Source of the DNA: Pseudomonas putida
Lineage (GTDB): Bacteria; Pseudomonadota; Gammaproteobacteria; Pseudomonadales; Pseudomonadaceae
NCBI RefSeq assembly: GCF_009883635.2
Contig: NZ_CP026115.2
Coordinates: 4,216,001 to 4,280,000, forward strand
Direction: 5' to 3'
DNA length: 64,000 nt
Shown: piece by piece, positions 25,075 to 33,937 of the stretch
How the letters are laid out: every line of letters starts with the position of its first letter
Numbering within the stretch: the stretch's first letter is position 1
Translations under genes and position numbers: made by a program
Notes under the pieces: model-generated
The model's database searches: none
What the model saw: only the letters and a program-made list of their open reading frames with translations
What the model was told of the DNA's origin: nothing

Positions 25075-25800
25075 TCATGTCCCTGACACGGCCGCTGTAA
25101 CTTCTTTCGTCGTGCCGCCAAAATCGTTGATCGTGGTAAAGATGACCCGCATTCCTGGCTTGATCACCGAGTCATGCACGTCGTAGGCCTGGCTGCTTTT
25201 GGGCGCAACCATTGCCTGGGCTTCAATGCTTTCCCGCTTGCTGGCGCTGCCCAGTTGAACACGACTGAAGGTGTAATGGTAAGGGGAGGGGTTGTGTACG
25301 ATCAGTTGCGCTTTACCCTCGCGGCGCTGTACGGACCACTGCAAGTCTTTCAGGCTTTTTTGTGGAGAGCCTTGTAGCTCGGCTGGGCGATAGAACAGTT
25401 TGATGCGGGTGCGCAACGCAATGCTCAAGGTGTTGGCCTGCTCCTCGTCCGCTTGGGGGAGCTCCTGCACGTTGAAATAGAACAGCGACTCTCTGTCGTT
25501 GGGCAGATCTTTGGAAATGCGATTGATCTGCACGGTCTGCTTGTTGCCAGGGTCTAGCCGGAACAATTCCGGCGCGGCGATCAGAGGGACGCTGGTGGTG
25601 CTGTCATCGGCCTCTGTGTTGACCCAGGTCTGCGCCGCAAAGGCTTGATTGCTGGGGTTGGCGACAATGATTGAACTGCTTTGCTTGTCGCTGGTTTGGA
25701 CAATGCGGGTAGCGCTGATGGTGAGCGCTGCCTGGGCGGGCGGCAGCAGGGCGCTTGCAAGGGCGGTGGCTAAAAGCAGGTGGCGTATTGATATAGGCAT
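25075..25800 (-). CDS. Periplasmic fimbrial chaperone (PapD/FimC type)
   Basis: Signal peptide MPISIRHLLLATALASALLPPAQA, then a PapD-like N-domain: ISATRIVQTSDKQSSSIIVAN, TWVN, FRLDPGNKQTVQINR and the FYFNVQELP strand typical of these chaperones. The second immunoglobulin fold carries IKLFYRP and NPSPYHYTFSRV. Such chaperones donate a beta strand to pilins in the periplasm and hand them to the usher. The length of 241 residues is typical. The start at 25800 was chosen because it begins the signal peptide; an upstream ATG at 25830 would add ten residues. It is co-oriented with the pilin upstream. The usher expected directly downstream is replaced by the convergent island. Confidence 0.93.
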   Translation of the reverse strand: MPISIRHLLLATALASALLPPAQAALTISATRIVQTSDKQSSSIIVANPSNQAFAAQTWVNTEADDSTTSVPLIAAPELFRLDPGNKQTVQINRISKDLPNDRESLFYFNVQELPQADEEQANTLSIALRTRIKLFYRPAELQGSPQKSLKDLQWSVQRREGKAQLIVHNPSPYHYTFSRVQLGSASKRESIEAQAMVAPKSSQAYDVHDSVIKPGMRVIFTTINDFGGTTKEVTAAVSGT

Positions 25801-25860
25801 TAGCGTGTGCTGTAAGTGTGATGAAAACAAGCGCAGCGAGCTGCGCTCGTCGGGGCCGAC

Positions 25861-26394
25861 TTAAGGAATGTTAACCAGGAAGCTGACGCTGGTAGCGAGA
25901 TGCCCTTCAGTTACTTTAGCCGCTATCGTGTGCAACTGCGCGGTGAAGTTCATATCAGTAATGAGGGTATCGCTTAACTGGTAGGCAACCGATTCTGTGT
26001 TGGGGTCGAGTGGCCCGCTTTTGTCGAAGATCGCCAGTGCAAAGCCCTCGCTGTACTTATCGCCACTTCTCATGGCATAAAGTTTCCCGGAAGGGTCAGC
26101 GCCCCAAGTCGGGCTAAATTTCACGGTAGTGGTAGCCGGAGGGCTAGGGCATGTAACAGGGTTTAAACGCAGGGCAAACGTTTGCATTTCGGTTTTTTGG
26201 CCGATTGCAGTGAAGTCTTCGACCTTGTAGGTGCCCAACTTTATTTTTGGCAGATGGGAGCCGCCAGGCGTGACGACTGTGATCGGGCAGGTTCCGCCGG
26301 CACTGATGGTGCCTTCGAAGTCGATGTTGCCCGTGTTGGCCATGGCCATGCTGCAACCGAGGCTCAAGGCACACAGTGCAAGAATACGTTTCAT
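25861..26394 (-). CDS. Fimbrial major/minor subunit (FimA-like pilin)
   Basis: Signal peptide MKRILALCALSLGCSMAMA, then NIDFEGTISAGGTCPI, the usual start of type 1-like pilins with the first conserved cysteine. The second cysteine is in NPVTCPSP. The C-terminus, SVSFLVNIP, fits the beta-zipper strand recognised by the chaperone. The mature protein has about 158 residues. It is the first gene of a leftward pilin-chaperone(-usher) unit. The start at 26394 was chosen from the signal peptide; an ATG at 26442 would add 16 non-signal residues. Confidence 0.9.
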   Translation of the reverse strand: MKRILALCALSLGCSMAMANTGNIDFEGTISAGGTCPITVVTPGGSHLPKIKLGTYKVEDFTAIGQKTEMQTFALRLNPVTCPSPPATTTVKFSPTWGADPSGKLYAMRSGDKYSEGFALAIFDKSGPLDPNTESVAYQLSDTLITDMNFTAQLHTIAAKVTEGHLATSVSFLVNIP

Positions 26395-26557
26395 TGTGCG
26401 ATCCAGATAGAAAGGTTGGCGTTTGGGGTATTGACCCGGCACTCAGCGATTGGGTGCTGGGCCAATATCCGCAAGCCTAACGGCGATCGCGAAAGGTAAT
26501 CTGTAGGGGAAGTCGCATTGCTGTGCGGCGAAATCGATACCTGCTGCTAGCGCTGGA

Positions 26558-26962
26558 TTAGTCGGCCTGGCCCGAAGCGCTCAGCAAACGCTTTTGCATG
26601 TTCCAATCGAAAGGTTCATCGTTTTGCTCTGCTTCATAACGCTGTTCTTCCAGCTGTTGGTACAGATTGAGCTCTTCGTCAGGCATGAAGTGCAGGCAAT
26701 CGCCGCCGAAGAACCAAAGCAGGTCGCGCGGTACCAGGTGGGCGATTTGCGGATAACGTTGAACCACCTGGCAGATCAGATCCTGGCCCAGGTACTGGCT
26801 ATGCAGTGGGTCCAATGGCAACAGGTTCAGTAGTTCGTCGAAGCGCTCAAGGAACAATGCGTGGCTTTCTTCAGGTACCTGCTCGGCCTCGGCCAGGGCC
26901 ACCAGGATGGTGCGCAGGTGCTGCAGAAGCTGCAGGTGGTATTGCAGGTGGGGGGTGGCCAT
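26558..26962 (-). CDS. Conserved hypothetical protein (PA2817-like), 134 aa
   Basis: A small, acidic, leucine-rich cytoplasmic protein (LLPLDPLHSQYLGQDL, RDLLWFFGGDCLHFMPDEE). It resembles the conserved Pseudomonas protein encoded next to the FadE-type acyl-CoA dehydrogenase gene (PA2817 in P. aeruginosa, recalled, not searched). Function is unknown. The neighbourhood is conserved apart from the gene at 27145, which has been placed between it and fadE. Confidence 0.7.
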   Translation of the reverse strand: MATPHLQYHLQLLQHLRTILVALAEAEQVPEESHALFLERFDELLNLLPLDPLHSQYLGQDLICQVVQRYPQIAHLVPRDLLWFFGGDCLHFMPDEELNLYQQLEEQRYEAEQNDEPFDWNMQKRLLSASGQAD

Positions 26963-27065
26963 GACGCGTTCCTCGGTTTAGCTAAAAAGGCAAGTATACC
27001 CCAATGGCTTCGGCAGCTTGGCACTGTGGATAGCAGGCGTTGGCGGGCCTGCATACCGGTGGTAC

Positions 27066-27086
27066 CTGTCATTTTTGACAGTAGAA
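27066..27086 (+). promoter_or_regulatory. Inverted repeat over candidate promoter of the 502-aa gene
   Basis: CTGTCA-TTTT-TGACAG is a perfect 6-bp palindrome, immediately followed by TAGAAT, a good -10 hexamer. It lies 59 bases upstream of the chosen start at 27145. It could be an operator for a repressor; no regulator is identified. Confidence 0.35.
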
Positions 27087-27144
27087 TAAATTGGCGGAGC
27101 GCTATCAAATAATGCCAACTATTCAGTCAAGGCAGGAACGCATA

Positions 27145-28653
27145 ATGGAGCGCTCTAAAGACGCAATGCCGGAACGTTGGCTTCCTATTGTGATGACGCA
27201 AGTGTGGTACAGCCTGCTGAATGATTGTTGGCAGGCGTATTACTTGAATAATGAGTTTGCCCCGGGTGAAGCACTTCTCCTCGATAGGGACACGCAAAAT
27301 GGCGTGCGTAAAGTGGCATCTGTAGTCTTTGGTCACCCACGGATGACGTGGTCGGACGAGACAGTGGAAACGCGCAAGCGGCTACTGAGTGAGCGTGAAG
27401 CCGTCTTCATGGTGGAGCCGGGATTAGGCGCACCCTGGCTGAATGAATTAAAGGATGTTGGATACGATGGAAGCGACGTCTTCACAATCAAGGCCCTGAT
27501 GGCCGACAGCAGCCTTGCTCACCGAAGTGATGGCATTGTGCGCCTGGCGTGGCTGAAAGTGCCGGACTTTTCATTTACCGGGCAGGATGCACTTTTGGAG
27601 AACCTGGCGAGTGTTTATAAAACCAAGCGAAGTGTTGCGCTTTATTCGATAGGGTTACCCACCAACATCCATACGCTGCGCGATTTGAATGTGATCTATC
27701 AGCCGTACAATCAAGGGACGGCAATGTCCATGCAGTACATCAGTACGGCTATCGATGCCGGGGAGCCGTTGCGACCGGCCATGGCAAAATTGCCTGACCG
27801 TGCGGGTATAGACGAGGTCATTGTTTTCATGTTCGCTCAAAGGGCATTTCCGGAGGTAACTCAGGGCAAGCAGCCCTATGACGAGGCATGGATCCCCTCC
27901 TTGGTGTTCCCGCCGCCCCAGCTCAAGCGGATGACCGGCTCCTACGACAGCACCTTGAAGGTGTATGGAACGGATTACCACTCTCCCAGGCGAGCAACCT
28001 CACCGGCCGAGGAGCGGCAGTCACGAAAGCCCCCGCTGTCCCTCGCCCCACGGGTACGCCTCCTTGCAAACGGGGTGGGTAAGCAGCAACTAGAACTGCA
28101 CCCAGGGCCCGATACGGCAAACTGGGTACTTGAGGGGGACCGGCTTGGGCGGCTGGAGAAGGAAGGCAGTACTCGATACTATTATCCGCCAGCGACGGTC
28201 CAGCCTGCTGTGAAGCTGGATGACAATAATAAAACCGGTCGCCCTGCTGCTGTGATCTCTACCCTGCCGAAACGCTTTACGGTTGACGAGGTGAAAGCCA
28301 CGCAAGGCCAGGAAAGCGCATATTCCACATTTGCCACATACTATGCGCCCGCCACTCACTACTTCAAAGCATTCCTCGATAACGGTAAATTCAAACTTGC
28401 GCTTTGGCATTATTTGCCTGACCAAGGGAAGGCCATTCAAGTACCAGATAAAGATATCGAGTGGGGCATTGCATCGGGTAACGGCACCGTATCCAGTGCT
28501 GGTCTATTCACCCCGCATGCCAGCAAGCCATCTCCCTTCACGCTTGTCTGGGCACAGGATAAAACCGTTAGCGAGCTCTTGCTGTGGGCCTATACGGTCA
28601 TTCCAATACCATTCTACTCGCCTGCTGAGGCGGTAGACCTTTATCAAGGCTGA
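27145..28653 (+). CDS. P47/TULIP-like family protein, 502 aa (island paralog outside the main block)
   Basis: Related to the 826- and 939-aa island proteins. The N-terminal pattern VMTQVWYSLLNDCWQAYYL matches their opening helix. A middle segment (EVIVFMFAQRAFPEV, WIPSLVFPPP) parallels their LPYLLP region. The C-terminus (DIEWGIASGNGTVSSAGLFTP, LLLWAYTVIPIPF) aligns with the end of the 826-aa protein (KWGVLSGDGEIDRSTGVYKP, VIWGYSVILL). It is shorter, with a single Ig-like tail module. No signal peptide. The start at 27145 has AGGAA upstream; earlier in-frame starts at 27091 and 27112 are possible. It is convergent with fadE. Confidence 0.62.
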   Translation: MERSKDAMPERWLPIVMTQVWYSLLNDCWQAYYLNNEFAPGEALLLDRDTQNGVRKVASVVFGHPRMTWSDETVETRKRLLSEREAVFMVEPGLGAPWLNELKDVGYDGSDVFTIKALMADSSLAHRSDGIVRLAWLKVPDFSFTGQDALLENLASVYKTKRSVALYSIGLPTNIHTLRDLNVIYQPYNQGTAMSMQYISTAIDAGEPLRPAMAKLPDRAGIDEVIVFMFAQRAFPEVTQGKQPYDEAWIPSLVFPPPQLKRMTGSYDSTLKVYGTDYHSPRRATSPAEERQSRKPPLSLAPRVRLLANGVGKQQLELHPGPDTANWVLEGDRLGRLEKEGSTRYYYPPATVQPAVKLDDNNKTGRPAAVISTLPKRFTVDEVKATQGQESAYSTFATYYAPATHYFKAFLDNGKFKLALWHYLPDQGKAIQVPDKDIEWGIASGNGTVSSAGLFTPHASKPSPFTLVWAQDKTVSELLLWAYTVIPIPFYSPAEAVDLYQG

Positions 28654-28738
28654 GCGCTCGCTTTGGCAATTGGCAACCCGACAGCGCCGTTCGATGGCGC
28701 TGCCGGTTTACCGGTACCATCACTACCCAGAGGCACGT

Positions 28739-31186
28739 TCAGCGAACACGCCCGGGCTCCAGTGCCAGCTGGTCTTTTTCGAAATCATCCACATCGATCA
28801 CCTTGCGCCGTGCATGTTCGGCGCGCTGCAGGCGTTGGCTTTCGTCGGGCTGCAGAATACCCGCTTCGACGGCTGCTTCGAGCAAGGGTTGGCCGCAGCT
28901 TACGGTTACTTTGCCTGCCTTGAGGGCCTGGTGGAGTAGCTTGCGCAACGGTGCGGTTTCTTCCAGCAAATCAATTGCCTGTTGCAGTGCCGCAACGGGG
29001 TCGCCTTCAGCCTGGGGCCTGTAGCATCCTGCCAACAGCTCTTCCAGTGCAGGGTCACCCTTGGCTCGGCCGATCAGTGCTGCTACTTCGGTATCCAATT
29101 CATCGCTTGGGCCGGTATGGCGGCGGCCGAAAGGGAACACCAGCACGCGCAGCGCACAGCCGACAAAGCGGTTGGGGAAGTTGTCGAGCAGGCGGTCCAA
29201 GGCTTTTTCCGCCTGGCCCAGGCTTTCTTCCATGGCCCAGCGCAGCAAGGGCTGCATGTGCTCAGGTGAGCCGAGGTCGTGATAACGCTTGAGTGCGGCG
29301 CTGGACAGGTACAGGTAACTCAGTACATCACCCAGCCGTGCGCTCAGGCGTTCGCGGCGCTTGAGCGCACCGCCCAGCAGCATCATCGACAGGTCAGCCA
29401 GCAGCGCAAATGCAGAAGCCTGGCGGTTGAGAGCGCGGAAGTAGCCTTGGCTCAATGTATCGCCTGGCACGCTCTCCAGGCGCCCCAGCCCCAGGTTGAA
29501 CACCAGTGTGCTGGCCGCGTTACCGGCGGCGAACATGATGTGCTTCATCAGCAGCTCGTCGAATTCCTGCAGCGCCTGGTCGCGGTCCTCGCGGCCGGCC
29601 AAGGCCATTTCCTTGAGCACGAACGGGTGGCAGCGGATGGCGCCCTGGCCGAAGATCATCAGGTTGCGCGAGAGGATGTTGGCGCCCTCGACCGTGATGA
29701 AGATCGGTGCCCCTTGCCAGTTGCGCCCGAGGTAGTTGTTCGGGCCCATGATGATGCCCTTGCCGCCGTGCACGTCCATGGCGTGCTGGATGCATTCGCG
29801 GCCGCGCTCGGTGAGGTGGTACTTGAGGATCGCCGACAGCACCGAAGGCTTCTCGCCCAGGTCAACGGCCTTGGCGGTCAGCAGGCGGGCGCTGTCCATC
29901 AGCCAAGCGTTGCCGCCGATGCGCGCCAGCGACTCCTGGATGCCTTCGAAGGCCGCCAGCGGCACGTTGAACTGCTCGCGGATGTTGGCGTACTGGCCGG
30001 TGACCAGGCTGGTGTACTTGGCCGCACCGGTGCCCACGGCGGGCAGCGAGATCGAGCGGCCCACCGACAGGCAGTTCATCAGCATCATCCAGCCCTTGCC
30101 GAGCATGGCCTGGCCGCCGATCAGGAAGTCCAGCGGCACAAACACATCCTTGCCGCTGTTGGGGCCATTCATGAACGCGGCGCCCAGCGGCAGGTGGCGT
30201 TTGCCGATCTCGACACCGGGGGTATCGGTGGGGATCAGCGCCAGGCTGATGCCCAGTTCTTCCTGTTCGCCTAGCAGGTGGTCCGGGTCGTAGGCCTTGA
30301 AGGCCAGGCCCAGCAGGGTGGCGATCGGGCCGAGGGTGATGTAGCGCTTTTCCCAGTTCAGGCGCAGGCCGATGACTTCTTCGCCTTGCCATTGGCCCTT
30401 GCAGACCACCCCGGTGTCGGGCATGGCGCCGGCATCAGAGCCGGCCAGCGGGCCGGTGAGGGCGAAGCAGGGGATTTCTTCGCCGCGGGCCAGGCGGGGA
30501 AGGTAGTGATTGCGCTGCTCGTCGGTGCCGTAGTGCAACAGCAGTTCGGCCGGACCGAGGGAGTTGGGCACCATCACGGTGGAGGCCAGGTCACCGCTGC
30601 GGGTGGCCAGTTTCATCGCTACCTGGGAATGGGCGTAGGCGGAGAAGCCTTTACCGCCATATTCCTTCGGGATAATCAGGGCGAAGAAGCCATTCTGCTT
30701 GATATGTGCCCAAGCCTCTGGCGGCAGATCGAGGTCCTGGCCGATCTGCCAGTCGCTGACCATGGCGCAGAGTTCTTCCGTCGGGCCATCGATGAAGGCC
30801 TGTTCTTCTTCGCTCAGCTTCGGTGCCGGGTAGGCGAGCAAGGTGCGCCAGTCGGGGCGACCGCTGAACAGTTCGCCGTCCCACCACACGGTGCCGGCGT
30901 CGATCGCTTCGCGTTCGGTCTGCGACATCGGCGGCAGGGTGCGCTTGAACCAGTTGAACACCGGGCCGGTGAACACCTTGCGGCGCCATTCCGGCAGCGC
31001 CACCAGGGCGATTTTCAGCGCCAGCACGATCCAGATCAGGGTCAGCAGCCAACCGGGGGCGTGACTGAAAATACCCATCAGCAGCACGTAGGCCGCCAAG
31101 ATGCCGAGAATCTGCAAGGGCGCCAGGCGCCGGTGCGTAAGGTATGCCGCGCCGACTACCAGCACTACCAACCACAACAGCAACAT
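28739..31186 (-). CDS. fadE: Acyl-CoA dehydrogenase, FadE type, 815 aa
   Basis: Catalyses the first, FAD-dependent step of fatty-acid beta-oxidation. The length and layout match E. coli FadE: two N-terminal hydrophobic segments (residues 1-70), an acyl-CoA dehydrogenase core with IIPKEYGGKGFSAYAHSQ, CFALTGPLAGSDAG and the DVHGGKGIIMGPNNYLGR segment, and a long FadE-specific C-terminal helical region. A perfect AAGGAGGA ribosome site precedes the ATG at 31186. It forms a single transcription unit; an 86-bp gap with a GC hairpin separates it from the convergent gene. It probably sits at the inner membrane. Confidence 0.93.
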   Translation of the reverse strand: MLLLWLVVLVVGAAYLTHRRLAPLQILGILAAYVLLMGIFSHAPGWLLTLIWIVLALKIALVALPEWRRKVFTGPVFNWFKRTLPPMSQTEREAIDAGTVWWDGELFSGRPDWRTLLAYPAPKLSEEEQAFIDGPTEELCAMVSDWQIGQDLDLPPEAWAHIKQNGFFALIIPKEYGGKGFSAYAHSQVAMKLATRSGDLASTVMVPNSLGPAELLLHYGTDEQRNHYLPRLARGEEIPCFALTGPLAGSDAGAMPDTGVVCKGQWQGEEVIGLRLNWEKRYITLGPIATLLGLAFKAYDPDHLLGEQEELGISLALIPTDTPGVEIGKRHLPLGAAFMNGPNSGKDVFVPLDFLIGGQAMLGKGWMMLMNCLSVGRSISLPAVGTGAAKYTSLVTGQYANIREQFNVPLAAFEGIQESLARIGGNAWLMDSARLLTAKAVDLGEKPSVLSAILKYHLTERGRECIQHAMDVHGGKGIIMGPNNYLGRNWQGAPIFITVEGANILSRNLMIFGQGAIRCHPFVLKEMALAGREDRDQALQEFDELLMKHIMFAAGNAASTLVFNLGLGRLESVPGDTLSQGYFRALNRQASAFALLADLSMMLLGGALKRRERLSARLGDVLSYLYLSSAALKRYHDLGSPEHMQPLLRWAMEESLGQAEKALDRLLDNFPNRFVGCALRVLVFPFGRRHTGPSDELDTEVAALIGRAKGDPALEELLAGCYRPQAEGDPVAALQQAIDLLEETAPLRKLLHQALKAGKVTVSCGQPLLEAAVEAGILQPDESQRLQRAEHARRKVIDVDDFEKDQLALEPGRVR

Positions 31187-31314
31187 AATCGGTCCTCCTT
31201 GGAACCAGGGGCTTGAGCCGTCTCACAGAGCTTAGACGCTGACCTGCGAACGACAGGGTTAGAACAGTGACAGGGTATGGCGGAGGGAGTTTCAAGGTGG
31301 TTTCAGCCTGTTCC

Positions 31315-31410
31315 GGCCTCTTCGCGGGACAAGCCCGCTCCTACAGGCCTTTCACCGGTCTTGAGAATGGTGAGATGCCTGTAGGAGCGGGCTTGTCCCG
31401 CGAAGAGGCC
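31315..31410. repeat. REP pair (P. putida type), perfect inverted repeat
   Basis: Two 34-bp copies (31315-31348 and 31377-31410) are exact reverse complements around a 28-bp spacer. The core, TTCGCGGGACAAGCCCGCTC, is the well-known P. putida REP palindrome. It sits between the divergent fadE and glutathione S-transferase genes. Confidence 0.95.
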
Positions 31411-31471
31411 AGTACAGGCAATAAAACTCTGGAGTAGACTGTCAGCCCTCCGCATTCATAAGGACGTTGCC

Positions 31472-32095
31472 ATGCTGAAGATCTGGGGCCGCAAGAATTC
31501 GAGCAATGTGCGCAAGGCGCTGTGGATCGCTCACGAGCTAGGCCTGGATTTCGAATCGGTCGACGCCGGCGGCGCCTTCGGCGTAGTCAACGAGCCGCAC
31601 TATCGCGCACGTAACCCCAATGGCCTGGTTCCGATGCTGGAAGACGGCGACCTGACCCTGTGGGAGTCCAATACCATCGTCCGTTACCTGTGTGCCGAAT
31701 ACGGCTCAGAGCAAGGCTGGTACCTGGAAGACCCCCGCCAGCGCGCCCTGGCCGACAAGTGGATGGACTGGACCACTTCGTCCTTCGCCGGCCCGTTCCG
31801 CCCACTGTTCTGGGGCCTGCTGCGCACCCCGGAGGACCAGCGCGATTGGGTGGCAATCAACGCCGCACACAAGCAATGCGCCCAGTTGTTGGCCATCGCC
31901 GATGAAACCCTGGCAAAACAACCGTACCTGTCCGGTGACCAGATCGGCATGGGCGACATCCCACTGGGTAGCTTCGTCTACGCCTGGTTCGAGATGCCCA
32001 TCGAGCGCCCGGCCATGCATCACCTGGAGGCCTGGTATGAGCGCCTCAAGGCTCGCCCGGCTTACCAGGCAGCAGTGATGACCGCGCTGACCTGA
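31472..32095 (+). CDS. Glutathione S-transferase family protein, 207 aa
   Basis: Thioredoxin-like N-domain with KIWGRKNSSNVRKALW, where a serine in SSNV is the usual catalytic residue of this class. The NPNGLVPMLEDGD segment contains the cis-proline, and WESNTIVRYL binds the glutathione glutamate. The all-helical C-domain has the GDQIGMGDIPLG capping motif. It conjugates glutathione to electrophiles, or is a maintenance enzyme in the cytoplasm; the substrate is unknown. Stand-alone gene. Confidence 0.88.
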   Translation: MLKIWGRKNSSNVRKALWIAHELGLDFESVDAGGAFGVVNEPHYRARNPNGLVPMLEDGDLTLWESNTIVRYLCAEYGSEQGWYLEDPRQRALADKWMDWTTSSFAGPFRPLFWGLLRTPEDQRDWVAINAAHKQCAQLLAIADETLAKQPYLSGDQIGMGDIPLGSFVYAWFEMPIERPAMHHLEAWYERLKARPAYQAAVMTALT

Positions 32096-32228
32096 CCTTG
32101 CTTCGATAGTCATTATCAATACATGTGACTGTACTTGTGCGGCCCGGCCTTGCACCATGGCCGCACTCACTGCGCCAGTGATCTGCCCTGGCGTGTCCTG
32201 CACCTTTTTCTTCGGTAAGTGACCCGCT

Positions 32229-33161
32229 ATGAGTTCCGCCCTGTCCATCCGACAGCTGACCAAGACCTACGGCAACGGCTTCCAGGCCCTCAAAGGCATC
32301 GACCTCGATGTTGCCGAAGGCGACTTTTTCGCCTTGCTCGGCCCCAATGGTGCCGGCAAGTCCACTACCATCGGCATCCTCTCGACCCTGGTCAACAAGA
32401 CCAGCGGCACGGTCAACGTGTTCGGCCACGACCTGGATCGCGAGCCCTCGGCCCTCAAGCGCTGCCTGGGCGTGGTGCCGCAGGAGTTCAACTTCAACCA
32501 GTTCGAGAAGTGTTTCGACATCGTCGTGACCCAGGCGGGCTACTACGGCATTCCGGCCAAAGTGGCCAAAGAGCGTGCCGAACAGTACCTGACCCAGCTG
32601 GGCCTGTGGGATAAGCGTGACGTGCCTTCGCGTTCGCTGTCCGGCGGCATGAAGCGCCGCTTGATGATCGCCCGCGCACTGATCCACGAGCCGCGCCTGC
32701 TGATCCTCGACGAGCCCACGGCCGGCGTGGACATCGAGCTGCGCCGTTCGATGTGGAGCTTCCTCACCGAGCTCAACCAGAAAGGCATCACCATCATCCT
32801 CACCACCCACTACCTGGAAGAGGCCGAGCAGTTGTGCCGCAACATCGGCATCATCGACCACGGCACCATCGTCGAGAACACCAGCATGCGCCAGTTGCTG
32901 GGCAAGCTGCACGTCGAGACCTTCGTCCTCGACCTCAAGCAGGACCTTGCCACAGCCCCGGTGTTGCAGGGCTACCCGTGCCGCCTGCTGACACCGCACA
33001 CCCTTGAGGTGCAAGTGGAAAAAGACATCGGCATCACCGCACTGTTCGGCCAGCTGGCGTTGCAGAACATCGAGGTGCAAAGCCTGCGCAACAAGACCAA
33101 CCGACTCGAGGAGCTGTTCGTGTCCCTGGTGGAAAAAAACCTGTCGAAGGTGGCCGTATGA
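32229..33161 (+). CDS. ABC transporter ATP-binding protein (NodI/CcmA-like, ABC-2 exporter)
   Basis: Cytoplasmic ATPase of an ABC-2 exporter. Walker A is GPNGAGKSTT, the signature LSGGMKRRL, Walker B LLILDEPTAGVD, and the H-loop histidine is in ILTTHYLEEAEQ. The C-terminal 80 residues are the usual dimer or regulatory extension. It overlaps its permease gene by four bases (ATGA). The pair resembles YadG/YadH; the substrate is not known. Confidence 0.93.
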   Translation: MSSALSIRQLTKTYGNGFQALKGIDLDVAEGDFFALLGPNGAGKSTTIGILSTLVNKTSGTVNVFGHDLDREPSALKRCLGVVPQEFNFNQFEKCFDIVVTQAGYYGIPAKVAKERAEQYLTQLGLWDKRDVPSRSLSGGMKRRLMIARALIHEPRLLILDEPTAGVDIELRRSMWSFLTELNQKGITIILTTHYLEEAEQLCRNIGIIDHGTIVENTSMRQLLGKLHVETFVLDLKQDLATAPVLQGYPCRLLTPHTLEVQVEKDIGITALFGQLALQNIEVQSLRNKTNRLEELFVSLVEKNLSKVAV

Positions 33162-33937
33162 GTGTGGAACTGCGCACCAACTGGGTCGCCCTTAACACCA
33201 TCGTCTACCGCGAAGTGCGGCGCTTCCTGCGTATCTGGCCGCAGACCCTGCTGCCGCCGGCGATCACCATGGTCCTGTACTTTGTGATCTTCGGTAACCT
33301 GATCGGCCGGCAGATCGGCGACATGGGCGGCTTCACCTACATGCAGTACATCGTGCCGGGGCTGATCATGATGTCGGTGATCACCAACTCCTATGGCAAC
33401 GTGGTTTCGAGCTTCTTTGGCAGCAAGTTCCAGCGTTCGATCGAAGAGCTGATGGTGTCGCCGGTGTCACCACACACCATTCTCGTGGGGTACGTGCTGG
33501 GTGGCGTACTGCGCGGCCTGGCAGTGGGGGTGATCGTCACCATCCTGTCGATGTTCTTCACCAACCTGCAGGTCCATCACCTGGGCGTGACCGTGGTCGT
33601 GGTGCTGCTGACCGCCACCATCTTCTCGTTGCTGGGCTTCGTCAACGCGGTGTTCGCGCGCAACTTCGACGATATCTCTATCATCCCGACCTTTGTGCTG
33701 ACGCCGCTGACCTACCTGGGCGGGGTGTTCTACTCGATCAACCTGCTGCCGCCGTTCTGGCAGACCGTGTCGCTGGCCAACCCGGTGCTGCACATGGTCA
33801 ACTCGTTCCGCTACGGCATCCTAGGGGTGTCGGACATCAGTATTGGCACGGCGATCACCTTCATGTTGGTGGCTACTGCCGTGCTCTATGTGCTGTGCGT
33901 TCGCCTGCTGGTCAGCGGCCGCGGCATGCGCGCCTGA
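33158..33937 (+). CDS. ABC-2 type transporter permease (YadH-like), 259 aa
   Basis: Six hydrophobic segments of an ABC-2 membrane protein. Typical motifs are YFVIFGNLIG, the YIVPGLIMMSVITNSYGNV loop, SSFFGSKFQRSIEELMVSPVS, LTPLTYLGGVFYS and a final VLYVLCVRLL helix. It works with the ATPase encoded just upstream. The last 117 bases overlap the 3' end of the convergent DUF2062 gene. Confidence 0.92.
   Translation: MSVELRTNWVALNTIVYREVRRFLRIWPQTLLPPAITMVLYFVIFGNLIGRQIGDMGGFTYMQYIVPGLIMMSVITNSYGNVVSSFFGSKFQRSIEELMVSPVSPHTILVGYVLGGVLRGLAVGVIVTILSMFFTNLQVHHLGVTVVVVLLTATIFSLLGFVNAVFARNFDDISIIPTFVLTPLTYLGGVFYSINLLPPFWQTVSLANPVLHMVNSFRYGILGVSDISIGTAITFMLVATAVLYVLCVRLLVSGRGMRA

Noticed and set aside
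28682..28701. CAGCGCC...GGCGCTG hairpin between the convergent 502-aa gene and fadE
   Set aside because: Short stem with no U tract; too weak to call a terminator.
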